From: Strongylocentrotus purpuratus
Lineage: Eukaryota; Echinodermata; Echinoidea; Camarodonta; Strongylocentrotidae
DNA: 64,000 nucleotides
Direction: 5' to 3'
Assembly (NCBI RefSeq): GCF_000002235.5
Contig: NW_022145605.1
Span: 34,658,159-34,722,158 of the forward strand
This document shows, one piece after another, positions 1-12,165 of this stretch. The position numbers were made by a program, and so were the translations under genes. Each line of letters starts with the position of its first letter. The first letter of the stretch is position 1. Under the pieces are notes generated by a model. It worked only from the letters and a program-made list of their open reading frames with translations. It made no database searches and had not been told where the DNA came from.

Positions 1-214
1 ACTAGTATTAATGTGAAGTTTTTTATTGGGAACTAGAGTAATAGTCGAGCTTAAGTAGTATTATTGGGTTGAGAAAAGACGTGAAATTTTAACAAAGGAA
101 ATCAGAGAGATTCAGGTGGACAAAGTTGAAACTCATGAAAAGTTGCATTCATGATTCTTTCAACGTTAACACGGTAAGGCTTCCTTACGTCATCAACTGA
201 TACATTTTCTGTAG

Positions 215-3200
215 AAATCGGGCAACGCAAGAGGTAGAGACGAGCAGCACAGTTAACCCTGTCGAAACTGAGGAGAGGGGCCAACAAAATCGAAGTCGGG
301 AAGAACGCGTCAGTGACGAGACCCTACAGCAACAGCAACAGCAGCAGCAACAGCAGCAACTCCAACAATTCCTACTACAACAGGAGTTGCAGAGGAATCG
401 CGCCACACATATCACACATGATATCGCTGAGGTATGTTAATTGATAAGATGCGTGATGGTTTTGACAGCGTTCTCGGTCTTTGATCTGTTCAGTGACTTG
501 TTAGCCGGCGCCCTACTGTATTATGTTGCATTAAATGGGTTTAAACGAATTTTTTTTCTAGAGTTGATTAAACTACTGTGTTTTAGCCATCAAATGAAGG
601 TTTGATAGCTTTCTAATGGAACATTCTTTTTTCTCTCAGTCCCTAAGAATGTTTGAAATCCTTTCCAGAGATTTTTAGGTTCTAATTCGTATGAACATGC
701 ACAGGGGTGTCGCTGGACTGTTTTCTATTGGGACAAAATTTGCTGCTAAGTTAGCCAGTCATTTGCCAACAAGTGAAATAAAGGGAGAAAGATCCGGGTT
801 TTTTTTTCAATCTCTAGCAAGGCATCAGAATAAATTGTAAGCGTCCCAAAAAACAACAACAAACCAACATATTATACATTAACAAGGGCGATGTTCTCGA
901 TCGCATTTATAAATTTGCTATATTCGTAAAGATCTGCCGATATCGAAAAAGTTTTATTTTTCTTAAATTTGATCCCTATTAATCAAATTTGATGTGAAAC
1001 GAAAGATCACAGATGTGAAATCTTACCGAAGATCTACATATACCTTGACAACAAATATCCTACAATACAGGTTCATACAAAACAAATGGAACGAGAAAGT
1101 CGCCAGCAATGTAACGTGATAGTATCGAACGCAGATTTTTTTTTTAAAGTTCAAATGTATGCGAACCAATATAACGTCTTCTTCTCATTCTTACACCATT
1201 CAGCTGCAAGAATGCCTGAAGGATAGCCGATCGAAGCTTGGTCAGCTAACCGAGACCCAGGAAGCCCTCTACGAGGAGAACGAGTGGCTCACTCACGAGT
1301 TGGAAACGATACATGCTGCCTTGGAGGATGAGAGGACACACAACCAAGAAGCAGCTGGAAAGATGAAGAAAGTCATCAGTGAATTGAAGCGCAAACGTGT
1401 TGAATTGGTAGGTTGCAACGGCTTAATTTCAGTCGGTACTTCTCCTATATGGAGTATGGGGGAAAGAAATCAAATGAATTAAAAACCATGCTGTATCGTG
1501 ATATGGTGGTCGGAAATATGAATGAAAAGGATGAATGAAAGTCTTTCGAAAATCAATATTATTGCATAATTTTAGAAATATTAAAAACTTTTTTCCCCTA
1601 GAAACTCAATGTTTAAAGATTATCAACATCTAATTCTAAACAAATAAAGCTCAACGTTCATTACGTTTAAGCACAAAGCGAAGAGAGATCTCCGTTTTCG
1701 CTCATGACCTGTTGATGTCGACATTGAATCAAATTGAGACACTTCGCACCAATCTTATTCGAGGAAAGAAAATTAAAATCGTTTCAGACAGTCGAAAATA
1801 TTTAATGTATAGGATTCTAATTTTGACTCATGCAACCAAGTTTTCCGATTTCAGCACAAAGCGAAGAGGAAATTTCGATTTCGATCACAAGCTGCTGAAG
1901 AAACGATGTCGACATTGAATCAAACTGAGAAGATTCGAAATGATCTTAGCCAGGAGAACGCACATCTCGTCATAACATGCAGAGAGAAAGATGCCCAAAT
2001 CACGTTATTACATGAAATAATCAAGTCACATCAAGATAAGGTAGAAAGCATACTGATTGTGTCTTTACCATACGTGTGTGTATGTGTAATTAGGTTTTTA
2101 TGAACGTATATTACGCCTGGGGACCGACCGTTAACGTCACCGTCCGAAAGACGTGACTCAGTATCGAACCGGGGTCGCCTGGGCCAGTTTGTAGGCGAAG
2201 ACAGAGAGCTGACCAAGTGAACGTACCGCTGGTCCAACTCACATCTCCCCGTCTTTACTGTGTTTATGAAATTCTACCAAAGCAAAGGAATTCTTCTAAT
2301 TGTATTGTTTGTATACTGAGATCATCTAAAAGAAGGGATAGAGAAAATACAGGCACATTTTGTTATTTCACAGTGAAAGTGTCTAAATATTCGAAAAGAA
2401 AAAAAAACGATGTGAACGAAACCCATCTTCGAGAGTGTGAAGAATATTACATTAGCATGCTTTTTCAATACTGATTTTAAACATAAGTTTATTGAGATCG
2501 AATCAAGCTTTACTTTTATATATTCATTACAAATCCACACCTCTTCATTTACGTGCTGCTTATTAATATATCTATTTATTTATATCCTGAAATGCATTTG
2601 AATCCATCTAGGCGGATTCAGAAGGCAGATACGCAAACATGAAATGCATCCCAAGTTTGTTAGAAAGCTACTGGAATGTTGAAATCCTGCCTTTTGAGGA
2701 ACAAGATAGGATGCTTCTTCCCAAATATTTCTCCCCTACTCCCGAAAATTAGGGATCTGCCAAATTGTGCCCCATGTTAGCCATATGAAAACCAGAGAAA
2801 GAAGATTGGAATAAAATATCTATCATTATTTATTTATGTCTTGACAGACCAAAGAGCCTGATGCCAGTGTTGCGCCTGAAATCATTTTCAGAGATTGCGA
2901 GCATGACAGTCTTATACGAGAACTGGAGAGAAAGCTGTAAGTTGAAATTCTTTTTTATCTTGTGATTCTGTATTGCTAAACTGTATAACGCTGACTATGT
3001 AAAGACTGATATACTATGAATTACTACTATTCTGAAAAAAACGTCATGTGTTTGGTAGTTTACCGGTTGAAAAATTTATTTTAAACAATCAATTTGAATT
3101 TTCGTAACTTTGGTGAGTATTTTCGAATGCTAACATCTACGACGGCCTCAGTCTGACGAGGAACGCCATAAGCGTTCGAAAGTACGTACTTAAGTTACTT

Positions 3201-6200
3201 ATATTTTCAAATTGATTGTGTATAATTAATTTCTATGTTTGTAGACAATAATTCTCTATTCAGTCAATTCGATATCAAGACATTTAGGAAGCCTTCACAG
3301 TCTAACAATTTATTCTTTCTCCTTTTATCCTTATCCTTATACAGAGAGGTGGCCGAGAGGGAGATCCATTCAATCAAAGCACTGAATTGTCGGTTAAATA
3401 TCGATATGCAAGTAAAATGGTACGTTAATTACTTTCGGTCTTCTGCATTCTCCCCCTTTTCTTTCTTTTCAAATACGATTTAATTGTACTATTGATTATT
3501 TATATTTATTTATTTGTGAATATACTTGTATTACTTATCATTATATTGCTAAATGTATTCATTGTTATTTTTGTTATTGTTTATGGAAAATGCAGAAATA
3601 AAACTTGAAACTGAAGACCTTATCAAGATGGGTAATTAAATGAGAATGGGCATGCAACTATCCATATACCTAGTAACTTTCGCTCAGAACTGATAGAAAA
3701 ATGATACAAAGCTTCTCAAGCTAATTCATCAAAACTTTATCTTTATATTTCAGTCATGTAAATCATTGACAGAAGTATAAGGGATTCCTTATTCTTGTCC
3801 ATTTACGAATGAACTGAAAATGTTGTCTTTCTGGCAAAAAAGTGTTGCTCTTAAAATCCCTTTGAAACAAATACCTCACTCATGCGGTGTGTTGTAATAA
3901 CGCTCATAAAATTATGTTGACGAGATATTATCTGAAATTTGACAAAGTAATGAAATTCGTCATCATTTTCTCATCAGCGATTCTCTAAGCAACCAGAAAG
4001 CAGAATGCACCCGTCTCCAAGCCGCTACCTGCGATCTGCAACAGGATAACTGGGATTTGAAACAAAAGCTCAGTGACGTCAAACATAAACTTCAGACGGA
4101 GAAACAACTCCGAAAACTTCTCGAGCAGAGGTGAGAAAAGAAAAGGGGAATGTTGAAAGGGAAGACAAAAATTTAAAATTAAAAAACAAGTATGACTGAA
4201 GTATATAAGCGCCTAACTGAAGCATGTTTCAGGAGTTTCCTGAAAAGAATAGGGTACGAGTATGACGGAAACAAACTATTGTACACCTATTCATGAAGAC
4301 TGAATCACTTTATTGTTATCATAATAATTCCCACCTTCCTACTTTTAAATTTTGGCCGAATGCAATTTGAATGCTTCATTCCTTTTCATTTTTACGTTTT
4401 AACCCGTAGATATGATGACGAACTGAATGACATCAAAATGAAGACCACTTTACTGGAGGACCATGAGAAAGAGAGAGGAGTTCTTCAGAGGTATACCCAG
4501 CGATAATAATGATTCTCGTACTCATTTTGTTTTTGGTCTTTAACCATTTACAAAGTGATCATTTCATTAATACTGTCTTGGGGTTGGTTAATTCAACTTC
4601 TGACCCTTACAATTTCCCATATTTTTGTTCTTCTTTTCCCTTATATTTTTTATGCATCTATCCTACCTAAATGGTTTTTGTATACCCACACTCTTTATGC
4701 CTATCTCTGTCTACATCTGCCCTCTAATATTTTGTTTGTCTTTCGGTCTTCTTTGTTTGATTTGTTTCTTCTCAACTTCTAATCTCTCTTCTCTTCTCTC
4801 CTCCTTCCCCTCTCCTCTCCTCCTCCTCTCACCTCCCTGTCTGCTCCGTCTCTCCTCTGTCCACTTTCTACACCTCCCTGTTATTCTATTATGCTTATAA
4901 CTTTTTTTAAAGTTCTTTTTTAAAGTATAATGTGCTGATTAATCAGCGATGCATGCACATAATGCATTATGTGCTGATGATAAATTAACATTAGACTTAA
5001 TACAAATTCACTCTTCAAACAAACAAATTAAAAAAGAATATTGTATTATACGGGCATTCATATCTTTTGTCCTCTTTAATCACACTTATTTCTAGCAAGG
5101 AAATCCAGAGAAAGTTGTCCAAACTGGAGCACCGTCTTCAAAAACAAGAAGTCCAACCAGTAAACATCTCGGACGACCAGAGAGAGGTACCTTGATAACT
5201 CCACGAAAGTTAGACAATAAATTATGAACTTCAAAATGTACTGATGAACTGCATTAGCAAGCTTCTTTTTCTTTAAAAATAATCTATATTTGAAACTGAT
5301 GATCGTTCAATGAAGATTTAATGAAATGCCACACTTTTCCAATATTAGCTTCAGATCTACAGTCAGTAGCGGTACAAGAGTGGGGGAAGGGGAGGGGGAG
5401 GTAGGCTCAAGCCCCCTCCGCCCCCCCCCCCCCAAAAAAAAATAAAATGGTGAGGCACATGTAGAAAATAAAAGCAGGCCTTCTCCCCAAACACCAAATA
5501 GCTCACCCCCTCCCCCCAAAAAAATAAAATATAAGTATTGTGATAGATGAAAATGGCAACTTACAAAAGAGAAATGCCGTTTTTATCATAATTGAACAAA
5601 GTTTGTATTTTTTCTTATGCACGCACATGCTATTTTACCCAATCGGACCATGTCTATTCCTTATCAATAAAACGAGACTGATAATGAAACTGTAATTTTT
5701 ATGTTTAAAATATGTAAACTTAGATCCGTGGTTTGAAGAGCGAGATTGCAAAGCTTGGCTCCCTTCGTGATCTGGACCGTGAAGCGCTTGATGGACTCAC
5801 CGCCGACCTCGGGGCCATCAAAGGTTTGATGACATCTGAGATACAACAAGCAACCAATCAAAACAGCGCTGACAAGTATGAGTATGAATATGTTTTATCT
5901 AATTAATATTTAATACAATTGATTTAGACGGCAAGATAGTAGTAATTTGGTATTAAGAGAAGTATGAATGCCCTTATAAGAATTCTCTATTATTATCAAT
6001 TATGTAGGCCTATAAAAAAAACTTATAAGCGTAGACAATATGCCAAGAAAACACATTCAAGATGGAATGTTGCTCTAAAATGTCAATTGTTGACAGCAGT
6101 CGGTTTAACATCATTATACGTCTTGTATCAGTACAAGACCCTTCCTTGTATATCAATTTATTGAATTATTGATGAATTGTGTTCTGGCCTCGTTGATCTT

Positions 6201-6468
6201 AGTCAAATATTTCAACAATAATTAGAATGTCGCCACAAACATTAATCAAGTTGATAGACGTTTTATTTGTAATATTTTTTAAATCCTTGTTTAATTATCA
6301 TGCAGGTTATGTCGGCCAGAGTCACACAGCTCTCGCGTCCAGCAAGCTCTCAGGAAGGCGGAGCTTAGTGCTATCAGGACGACGTCATTTCCAAGCACCC
6401 AATCAGAAACCAATATTCTGCTCGCACAATCCGACGATTTGGCAGACGTTGCAACATCGGACAGTTGA
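215..6468 (+). CDS. Coiled-coil protein, 3' ten exons (5' end outside window)
   Basis: Ten exons join in one frame: 215-431, 1204-1407, 1855-2040, 2848-2936, 3345-3419, 3978-4130, 4410-4490, 5096-5186, 5724-5875, 6306-6468 (TGA 6466-6468), giving 469 residues plus an incomplete first codon. Every junction is AG/GT. Exon 5 must use the donor at 3420 (GTACGT), because the earlier GTAAAA at 3412 breaks the phase. The protein is charged and heptad-rich over most of its length (for example NEWLTHELETIHAALEDE), which implies a long coiled coil. The first visible exon encodes 11 consecutive glutamines, and the last exon is a Ser/Thr-rich tail ending LADVATSDS. No enzymatic domain, signal peptide or membrane segment is seen. 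I do not recognise the family; a centrosomal, ciliary or cytoskeletal scaffold is possible but unproven. The start lies left of the window. Confidence 0.8.
1672..1765 (+). pseudogene. Decayed duplicate of coiled-coil exon 3
   Basis: The segment repeats the 5' half of the exon at 1855-2040 (shared AGCACAAAGCGAAGAG and ATGTCGACATTGAATCAAA). In the exon's frame it reads HKAKRDLRFRS and then meets TGA, and it lacks the codons for the AAEET segment. It also has no clear donor. It looks like a partial tandem exon duplication left in the intron, not a used exon. Confidence 0.65.
2105..2225 (-). mobile_element. tRNA-derived SINE fragment
   Basis: Read on the minus strand it carries a B-box-like GGTTCGATACTGAG, then a tail containing GTCTTTCGGACGGTGACG and GGTCGGTCCCC. 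The same body and tail recur at 47185-47325, and the tail is related to those at 34930-35076 and 49733-49885. This is a short interspersed repeat in a coiled-coil gene intron. Confidence 0.55.
3086..3220. repeat. Foldback element, about 135 bp
   Basis: The ends are inverted copies (CAATCAATTTGAA on the left, TTCAAATTGATTG on the right). The complementarity continues inward in pieces: GTAACTT with AAGTTAC, and TATTTTCGAATGC with GCGTTCGAAAGTA. The loop includes CTGACGAGGAACGCCATAAG, discussed in the findings. No coding capacity. Confidence 0.5.
5360..5530. repeat. G/C-homopolymer-rich repeat fragment
   Basis: Intronic stretch with GGGGGAAGGGGAGGGGGAGG, a run of about 14 C followed directly by A, and a second C-run/A-run junction near 5512. 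It resembles the degenerate poly-G ends of inverted-repeat elements elsewhere in the window. No reading frame is supported. Confidence 0.4.
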
Positions 6469-6945
6469 TACATTTTCAACATGTTACTGAACAAATTATT
6501 GGTCCAAGAATAACGATGGCTTCAATATAACCTGATGAAAACGGTTGTAATTTTTCTGAATTTAGGGTGGATACAATGATTATGTTTTACGGCAGAATAT
6601 GATTCATGAAAGAGAAAATATTATGATTATTCCTCTCCGGCCCTTTTGATGGAAAACTTTTCATTTTAGCCAATCAGACACGAATATTCCGCTCGGACAA
6701 TCTAACGATTTGGCAGACGTTGCAACATCCGACAGTTGATACATTTTCAACATGTTACTGAACAAATTATTGGTCCAAGAATAACGATGGCGTCAATATA
6801 ACCTGATGAAAACGGTTGTAATTTTTCTGAATTTAGGGTGGATACAATGATTTTGTTTTATGGCAAAATATGATTCAGGAAAGAGGAAATTTGTTATGAT
6901 TATTCCTCTCCCCTTTTGATGGAAAACCTTTCATTTTGGCCGAGA
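6401..6945 (+). repeat. 271 bp tandem duplication of last exon plus 3'UTR
   Basis: The end of coiled-coil exon 10 and about 200 bp of 3'UTR occur twice, offset by 271 bp (first copy from 6401, second from 6672). Shared stretches include GACGATTTGGCAGACGTTGC-type coding sequence and the 3'UTR phrase ATTATTGGTCCAAGAATAAC. The copies differ at scattered bases and one small indel. Confidence 0.85.
6670..6739 (+). CDS. Candidate alternative last exon of the coiled-coil gene
   Basis: Second copy of the duplicated terminal exon. It is preceded by TTTCATTTTAG, a possible acceptor. Splicing from exon 9 (ends 5875, phase 2) to 6670 gives an open frame ending NDLADVATSDS and TGA at 6737-6739, the same C-terminus as the main form but without about 30 upstream residues. 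Six residues differ from copy one. Use is not shown by sequence alone. Confidence 0.3.
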
Positions 6946-7187
6946 GTAGTTTGTATGAGAATGAAATACATGTATATATTGATAAACGTCGAATCAAAGA
7001 TTCTGTAAGCTATATAAATATACCCGAACATGCCGAAATGAAGATAGCCAAAACGCTAAATGAAAAAAGGTCTGAGAAACATTCCGGCCATAAAATGAAA
7101 GTATAAAGGCCTTATGATTCTTGACAAAGTACATATGGAACTAAACACCGACTAGTTATGCTATACACATTTCTATAATTAATGAAG

Positions 7188-7193
7188 AATAAA
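7188..7193 (+). terminator. Possible polyadenylation signal of the coiled-coil gene
   Basis: AATAAA lies about 720 bp after the stop codon and before the start of the CT-rich repeats. It is the first canonical hexamer I noticed downstream; the real cleavage site is unknown. Confidence 0.3.
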
Positions 7194-7309
7194 AGCTATA
7201 CCATAATTAGATTTTATGAGATTTCATATTTTTTGAAATTTAAACTGTGTTATTCTCTTATGAGATGTCTAGTCCATTCATTAGGTATCTTCTTATTCAG
7301 TTTCACCAC

Positions 7310-7626
7310 TCCCTCTCTCTCCCTCTCTCTCCCTCTCTCTCTCCCTCTCTCTCTCTCTTTCTCTCTCTCCTCCCATCTCTGTATCACCCTGTTTCTGTCT
7401 CTTTGTTGTCTCTTTCATATTCTGTCCCTCTCTTGTGCACGATATCTTTCATTTGAAATATATAGAAAATAATTTTTAATGAGAGAGAGAGAGAGAGATA
7501 AAAAGAAGTGGCGAGAAATGGAGGGCGAGAAATGGAGGTAGAGAGAATGGGAGAACAAGAAAGAGAGAGAGACAGGGAGAGAAAGAGAAACAAGGAGAGA
7601 GAGAGAGGAAGAGAGAGAGAGAGAGA
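7310..7626. repeat. CT then GA simple-sequence tracts
   Basis: A pyrimidine tract (CTCTCTCC variants, 7310-7375) is followed after a short gap by GAGA tracts at 7480-7500 and 7556-7626. The two blocks can pair as inverted repeats. Reading frames here translate only to Ser/Leu/Arg/Glu repeats and are not genes. Confidence 0.85.
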
Positions 7627-8068
7627 ATAAATACTTTTGTACACAGCAAACATAACGGAAAGTGCTTTAAACGACGATTACGTCATAACCGAGTATAGAT
7701 TGAGCCCGTAGTGACAAGCAAAACAATAGGTCCCTGGGACCAATAACAGATGACATTCATTGCCTCTTTTTCTTCTCTCCTCCTTTAACTTGCTTTTGAA
7801 AGCTGATTCACTGCCTATTCCAATATTGATATTGAGAATTACAATATAGTAGAGAGTGAAAGAAGCCTTTCTGAGACTTTTTTGTACGATTGTGTACTTT
7901 TTTCATCGATTTTCTTCGGGGAATTTTGATAAAAAAAGACTATACAGTACATGTACTGTAGTTGAATCAAAGAACATTTGGGATAGGAAGTTGATATTGT
8001 CTCTCTCTCTCTATCAATTATATTTCCAATTTTTGTTTACTAAATCTAGGATAAAGAATGAGAAATGG
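7627..8068 (+). repeat. Direct repeat copy 1 (440 bp)
   Basis: Near-identical to 10389-10830: both start at the end of a GA tract and share AAGTGCTTT, ACGACGATTACGTCATAACC, CAAAACAATAGGTCCCTGGG and a CTCTCTCTATCAATTATAT end. A diverged third copy lies at 12010-12165. The spacing of the two good copies is 2.77 kb. No coding capacity seen. Confidence 0.8.
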
Positions 8069-8082
8069 TAGAATATGTAGGC

Positions 8083-10290
8083 AGGGGCGGCCGAGCGACT
8101 TTCAAAGTGGGGGGGGGGGGGCACCAAAAAAAGCACTTTCTGGAAAAAAGGTCACCTACAAAGGGAAATCTCAAAGCGAAAATATGAATTTTTTATTTTC
8201 GATTTAGACATTGGTATATACCCTTACATTGTGATTACATTATCAGGGATGATTTCAATATTTTTTTCTCTTTATACACCATACAAGATATTACTTAAGC
8301 ATCATACTTTGCAGTTGGGTGTGATAGTCTGAATATTCACATTCGAGCGAGCGAAGCGAGCTAGGAAAACTTTTTAAGATTTGTGAGGTTGTAGTGCGAA
8401 AAATGACATCGTATAAAGAGGCCATTGCTTTTAGTCGCTTTAAATTACTGGCAAGTTTAATGATGAGAGGAGAAGGGGGCACTAATCTAAAGAGATAAGA
8501 CACTTATTAAAAAAGAAAAAAAGCACGTGTCGAAGTACAAAGGGTAATTATCAGAGGTGAAAATGAGGCACTTCTTACACCTTCCAAATTGAGTCACTCA
8601 CCAGGGAATAAAGGCATTTTTTGAGAATGGGAAATTGGCATTTGTTGACGGAATTGGGCATCCATCAGATTTTGATAAGGGCATTTATAAGAGGTGAAAA
8701 GAGGATATTAGGTCCCTTATTAAAAAGGAAAAGGGGCACTGACTAGATATGAAAAGGGGCACTTATGAGAATGAAAACGGGGCACTTACAGTATAATAAA
8801 GTAAAATGTGCATCAGTTGAAAGAACAGGGGCACCGATCAGATTTAATAGGGGTATTTATCGGAGGTGAAAGGGGGCTTTTATGGGAAGGGGGAAGTGGC
8901 TCTTATTAAAAAGAACAAGAGGCACATGTTAAAATGAACGGGGCACTTATCAAAGATGAAAAGGGGTAATTATGAGAAGGGGAAGGGGGCACTTATAAGA
9001 AGGAAAATCGTTTATTACAAAGGAAAAGAGGCACGTGTCAACAAAAAAAGGGCAGTTATCAGATATGAAAAGAGCACTTCTCAGGAGGGGAAGGGGCATT
9101 TGTCAAGGTCAAACGAGCATCTCTCAGATTTGAATAGGGGCAATATCGTTATCGGAGGTGAAAGGGGCACTTATCTGACGTGAAAAGGAGTAACTTCTTG
9201 TACCTGAAAAGGGTCATTTACCGTAGATAAAAAGGGGCACATATGAAAATGAAAAGGGACACTATTCATACATTAAAAGGGGCACTTATGAGATGGGGAA
9301 GGAGTTTTTTTTGTAATGGGGGTACTTATCATAAGGAAAAGGGGCACCTATTAGAAAGGAAAATGGGCACATGTTAAAATAAAAGGTGCACCTCTCAGAT
9401 TTGAATAGGGTAATTATAAGAAGTGACGGGGGCACTAATCAAAAGTGAAAAGGGGCACTTCTCGTACCTGAAACGGGACACTTACTAGAATACTTATTGC
9501 AAAGGAAAATGGGAACTTGTGGAAGGAAAAAGGCATGTGTAAAAAAAAAAGGGGGGGGCGGGCACTTGTCAGAGGTGAAAAGGGGAAGAGGCACATATGA
9601 GAATGAAAAGGGACACTTTTCATAGATTAAAAGGGGGCACTTATGAGATGAGGAAGGAGTTTTTTTAATAGGGGCACTTATCATAAGGAAAAGGGGCAGC
9701 TATTAGAACTTGTCGAAGGAAAGGGCACGTGTAAAAAAAGTGTGGTAGGCACTTATCAGAGGTGAATAGGCACTTTTACAAAGTAAAAGGGGCACTTTTT
9801 AAAGTTCAAGTACGAGTTCTTTTATTCAAAACCACAAAAAACATGATATAATCTTTTACATAAAAAAGAGACTGGTAATAGTACATTAATAAACATATAT
9901 TAACTTGATTACATCATTAAATGAATGGTTTTTAGGACCCCTGTAGAAGCTAAGTTTGTGAGCGGGGCCCTATAGTCAACAAAATACATACATTAAACGA
10001 TATGGCAAGGTGAATAAAAAGATTGTAATGTTATACAAGGGATGGAAGAAAAAGAAAATAAGCTACAGGATATAGAGCACACAATTTTTTTCACACACAC
10101 ACGCGCGCACCCACAGAGCAAACACACTGATGAGTAGGTCATTAGTGGTCTATAAGCATTTGAGAATGAGAAAAAGTAAAAGTAAAAGTAAAAGGGGCAC
10201 TATTGAAAGTAAAAAAAGGGCACTTTTGGGGGTACTTGAAAAAGTAGGGGGTACTGTGCCCCCCTGCCCCCGGGAGGGCCGCCTCTGCAT
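8083..10290. mobile_element. Degenerate inverted-repeat element with GGGGCACTT array
   Basis: The left end reads GCAGGGGCGGCCGAGCG followed by poly-G; the right end on the opposite strand reads GCAGAGGCGGCCCTCCC followed by G-rich sequence. Between roughly 8500 and 9800 is a degenerate array of short units like AAAAGGGGCACTTATCAGA with spacing of about 25-60 bp. No transposase frame is visible. It is flanked by the 440 bp direct repeats, so the whole block may have been duplicated with its surroundings. Family unknown. Confidence 0.45.
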
Positions 10291-10308
10291 GAAGGGAAGG
10301 GGGGGGGG

Positions 10309-10311
<3 letters not shown>

Positions 10312-10388
<77 letters not shown>
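10312..10388. repeat. GA microsatellite
   Basis: Almost pure GA dinucleotide repeat of about 75 bp. Both strands give open frames (Arg-Glu or Leu-Ser repeats) that are artefacts of the repeat. Confidence 0.9.
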
Positions 10389-10389
<1 letters not shown>

Positions 10390-10830
10390 ATATATACATG
10401 TACTTTCGTCTATCTACACAGCGAACAGAAAGTGCTTTCAACGACGATTACGTCATAACCGAGTATAGATTGAGCCCGTAGTGACAAGCAAAACAATAGG
10501 TCCCTGGGACCAATAACAGATGAAATTCATTGCCTCTTTTTCTTCTCTCCTCTTTTAACGTGCTTTTGAATGCTGATTCACTGCCTATTCCAATATTGAT
10601 ATTGAGAATTACAATATGGTAGAGAGTGAAAGAAGCCTTTCTGAGACTTTTTGTACGATCATTGTGTACTTTTTTCATCGATTTTCTTCGGGGAATATTG
10701 TGATAAAAAGACTATAGTTGAACCAAAGAACATTTGGGATAGGAAGTTGACATAGTCTCTCTCTCTCTATCAATTATATTAACAATTTCTGTTTACTCAA
10801 TCTAGGAAAAGAGTGAGAAGTGGTGATTGT
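10389..10830 (+). repeat. Direct repeat copy 2 (440 bp)
   Basis: Second copy of the 7627-8068 segment with scattered substitutions and small indels. It is followed by another GA tract (10832-10870) and a poly-G run. Confidence 0.8.
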
Positions 10831-10865
<35 letters not shown>

Positions 10866-11209
10866 AAGAGGGAGGAAAAAAAGGGGGGGGGGGTTGAATG
10901 CGAGAGGGTGGGGGTAAAAGTAATGTGGCGGGTTTTTTTTTAAATTTCTGATGTTTTGTGTTCAGAGATCCTTCTTTTCTCATTCTACTGCCATTTCCAA
11001 ACATTTAGTTCCTATCAGATTTTTTAAAAAGGAAGTGAAACAAATTATACCTCATAATATTTATAAGTGATTGTGGCAAGGGGAATGTAGTATCCTACAA
11101 AATTTTGTCACAAGAATTTCAAAATATTTTCTAAATTCTATCTCTCTCTTTTCCTTTTCTCTCTTTTTTATGTCACTAGTTTCCTAAGTTCTCTCCCCCT
11201 CTCTCTCTT

Positions 11210-11360
11210 TCTCGGTCTCTCTCTCTCTCTCTTTTACTCTCTCTCTCTGTCCCTTTCTCTCTCTATCTCTCTCTCTCTCTCTCTCTTCCCACTCTAACCT
11301 TCCCCATCTCTCTATTTCTCTCTCTCTCCCACTCTAACCTTCCCCATCTCTCTATTTTTT
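11210..11360. repeat. CT-rich tract with internal 45 bp duplication
   Basis: Interrupted CT repeats. The phrase CCCACTCTAACCTTCCCCAT followed by CTCTCTATTT occurs twice in tandem near 11288 and 11328. Confidence 0.75.
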
Positions 11361-11604
11361 TCTCTCCCTCTCTCTCTAAAATGTATTTAGTGACCAAGCT
11401 GTTAAGCAGACAATGTGCCCGTTATCATTAATTTGTCATATGTTTTTGCTTATATTAGGAGATTATTGTTATCGACCGATTCTTGCTATTGTCACCTTAA
11501 ATATAGAATTATGTAATTCTTCATGATTTATAATCACAACGCCCAATGTGTTTGGATGAGACAATACAACATAAAAATAAACATTAATAGTTAACAACTT
11601 AATT

Positions 11605-11812
11605 ATTCATACCCCTTGTAAATTTGATATTTTGTTTGTGTTTTTCGTAACTCAAGAATGAAAGCTGGACTGGTTGAATTAGGGCCTGTGTTAAATAATT
11701 TTAAATGTATGTCAGATTCTCAAGAAACATAAATCGGGACCAATCATTTTTCACATACTTCACCAAAAAAAAAAAAAAGAATCACAAAACTCGGTAAGGG
11801 TATGAATGATTT
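11605..11812. mobile_element. MITE-like repeat, copy 1
   Basis: Short inverted ends (ATTCATACCCCTT left; AAGGGTATGAAT right). The body, including GGACTGGTTGAATTAGGGCC and ATAAATCGGGACCAATC, occurs in the opposite orientation at 30648-30768. Non-coding. Confidence 0.5.
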
Positions 11813-12009
11813 ACTTCTTAAATGTATATTCCTGGTGTGACATAGACATACCCCTGTTGATACTTAACTCTTTGACGAATATATAAGCATCAATTATATC
11901 AAAGCTTTACGATATGAACTTTATAAAATAAAAAAAACACGAACCGAAAAACAACACCGCACAAACACAAAAAGCATACCCCTCAATCTTTACGGTTCGG
12001 ACTCGACTG

Positions 12010-12165
12010 GGCTAAAAATGATGATTACATCATCGAGCTTTGGTAGCAACAAGCACAACAATAGGCCCCTAGGAACCTCTGTAAGGCCCATGCGTTTCCT
12101 TCTTGTAGACTACATATTTCACTTATTTGTTTCCCTTCTTTTTTAAGCAATTGGCGGCCACCATT
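12010..12165 (+). repeat. Diverged third copy of the 440 bp repeat
   Basis: GATGATTACATCATCGAG and AACAAGCACAACAATAGGCC align with the equivalent phrases of the copies at 7627 and 10389, so that sequence is a dispersed family and not only a local duplication. Confidence 0.5.

Noticed and set aside
10130-10468. 112-codon plus-strand frame and 99-codon minus-strand frame
   Set aside because: Most of their length is the GA microsatellite.
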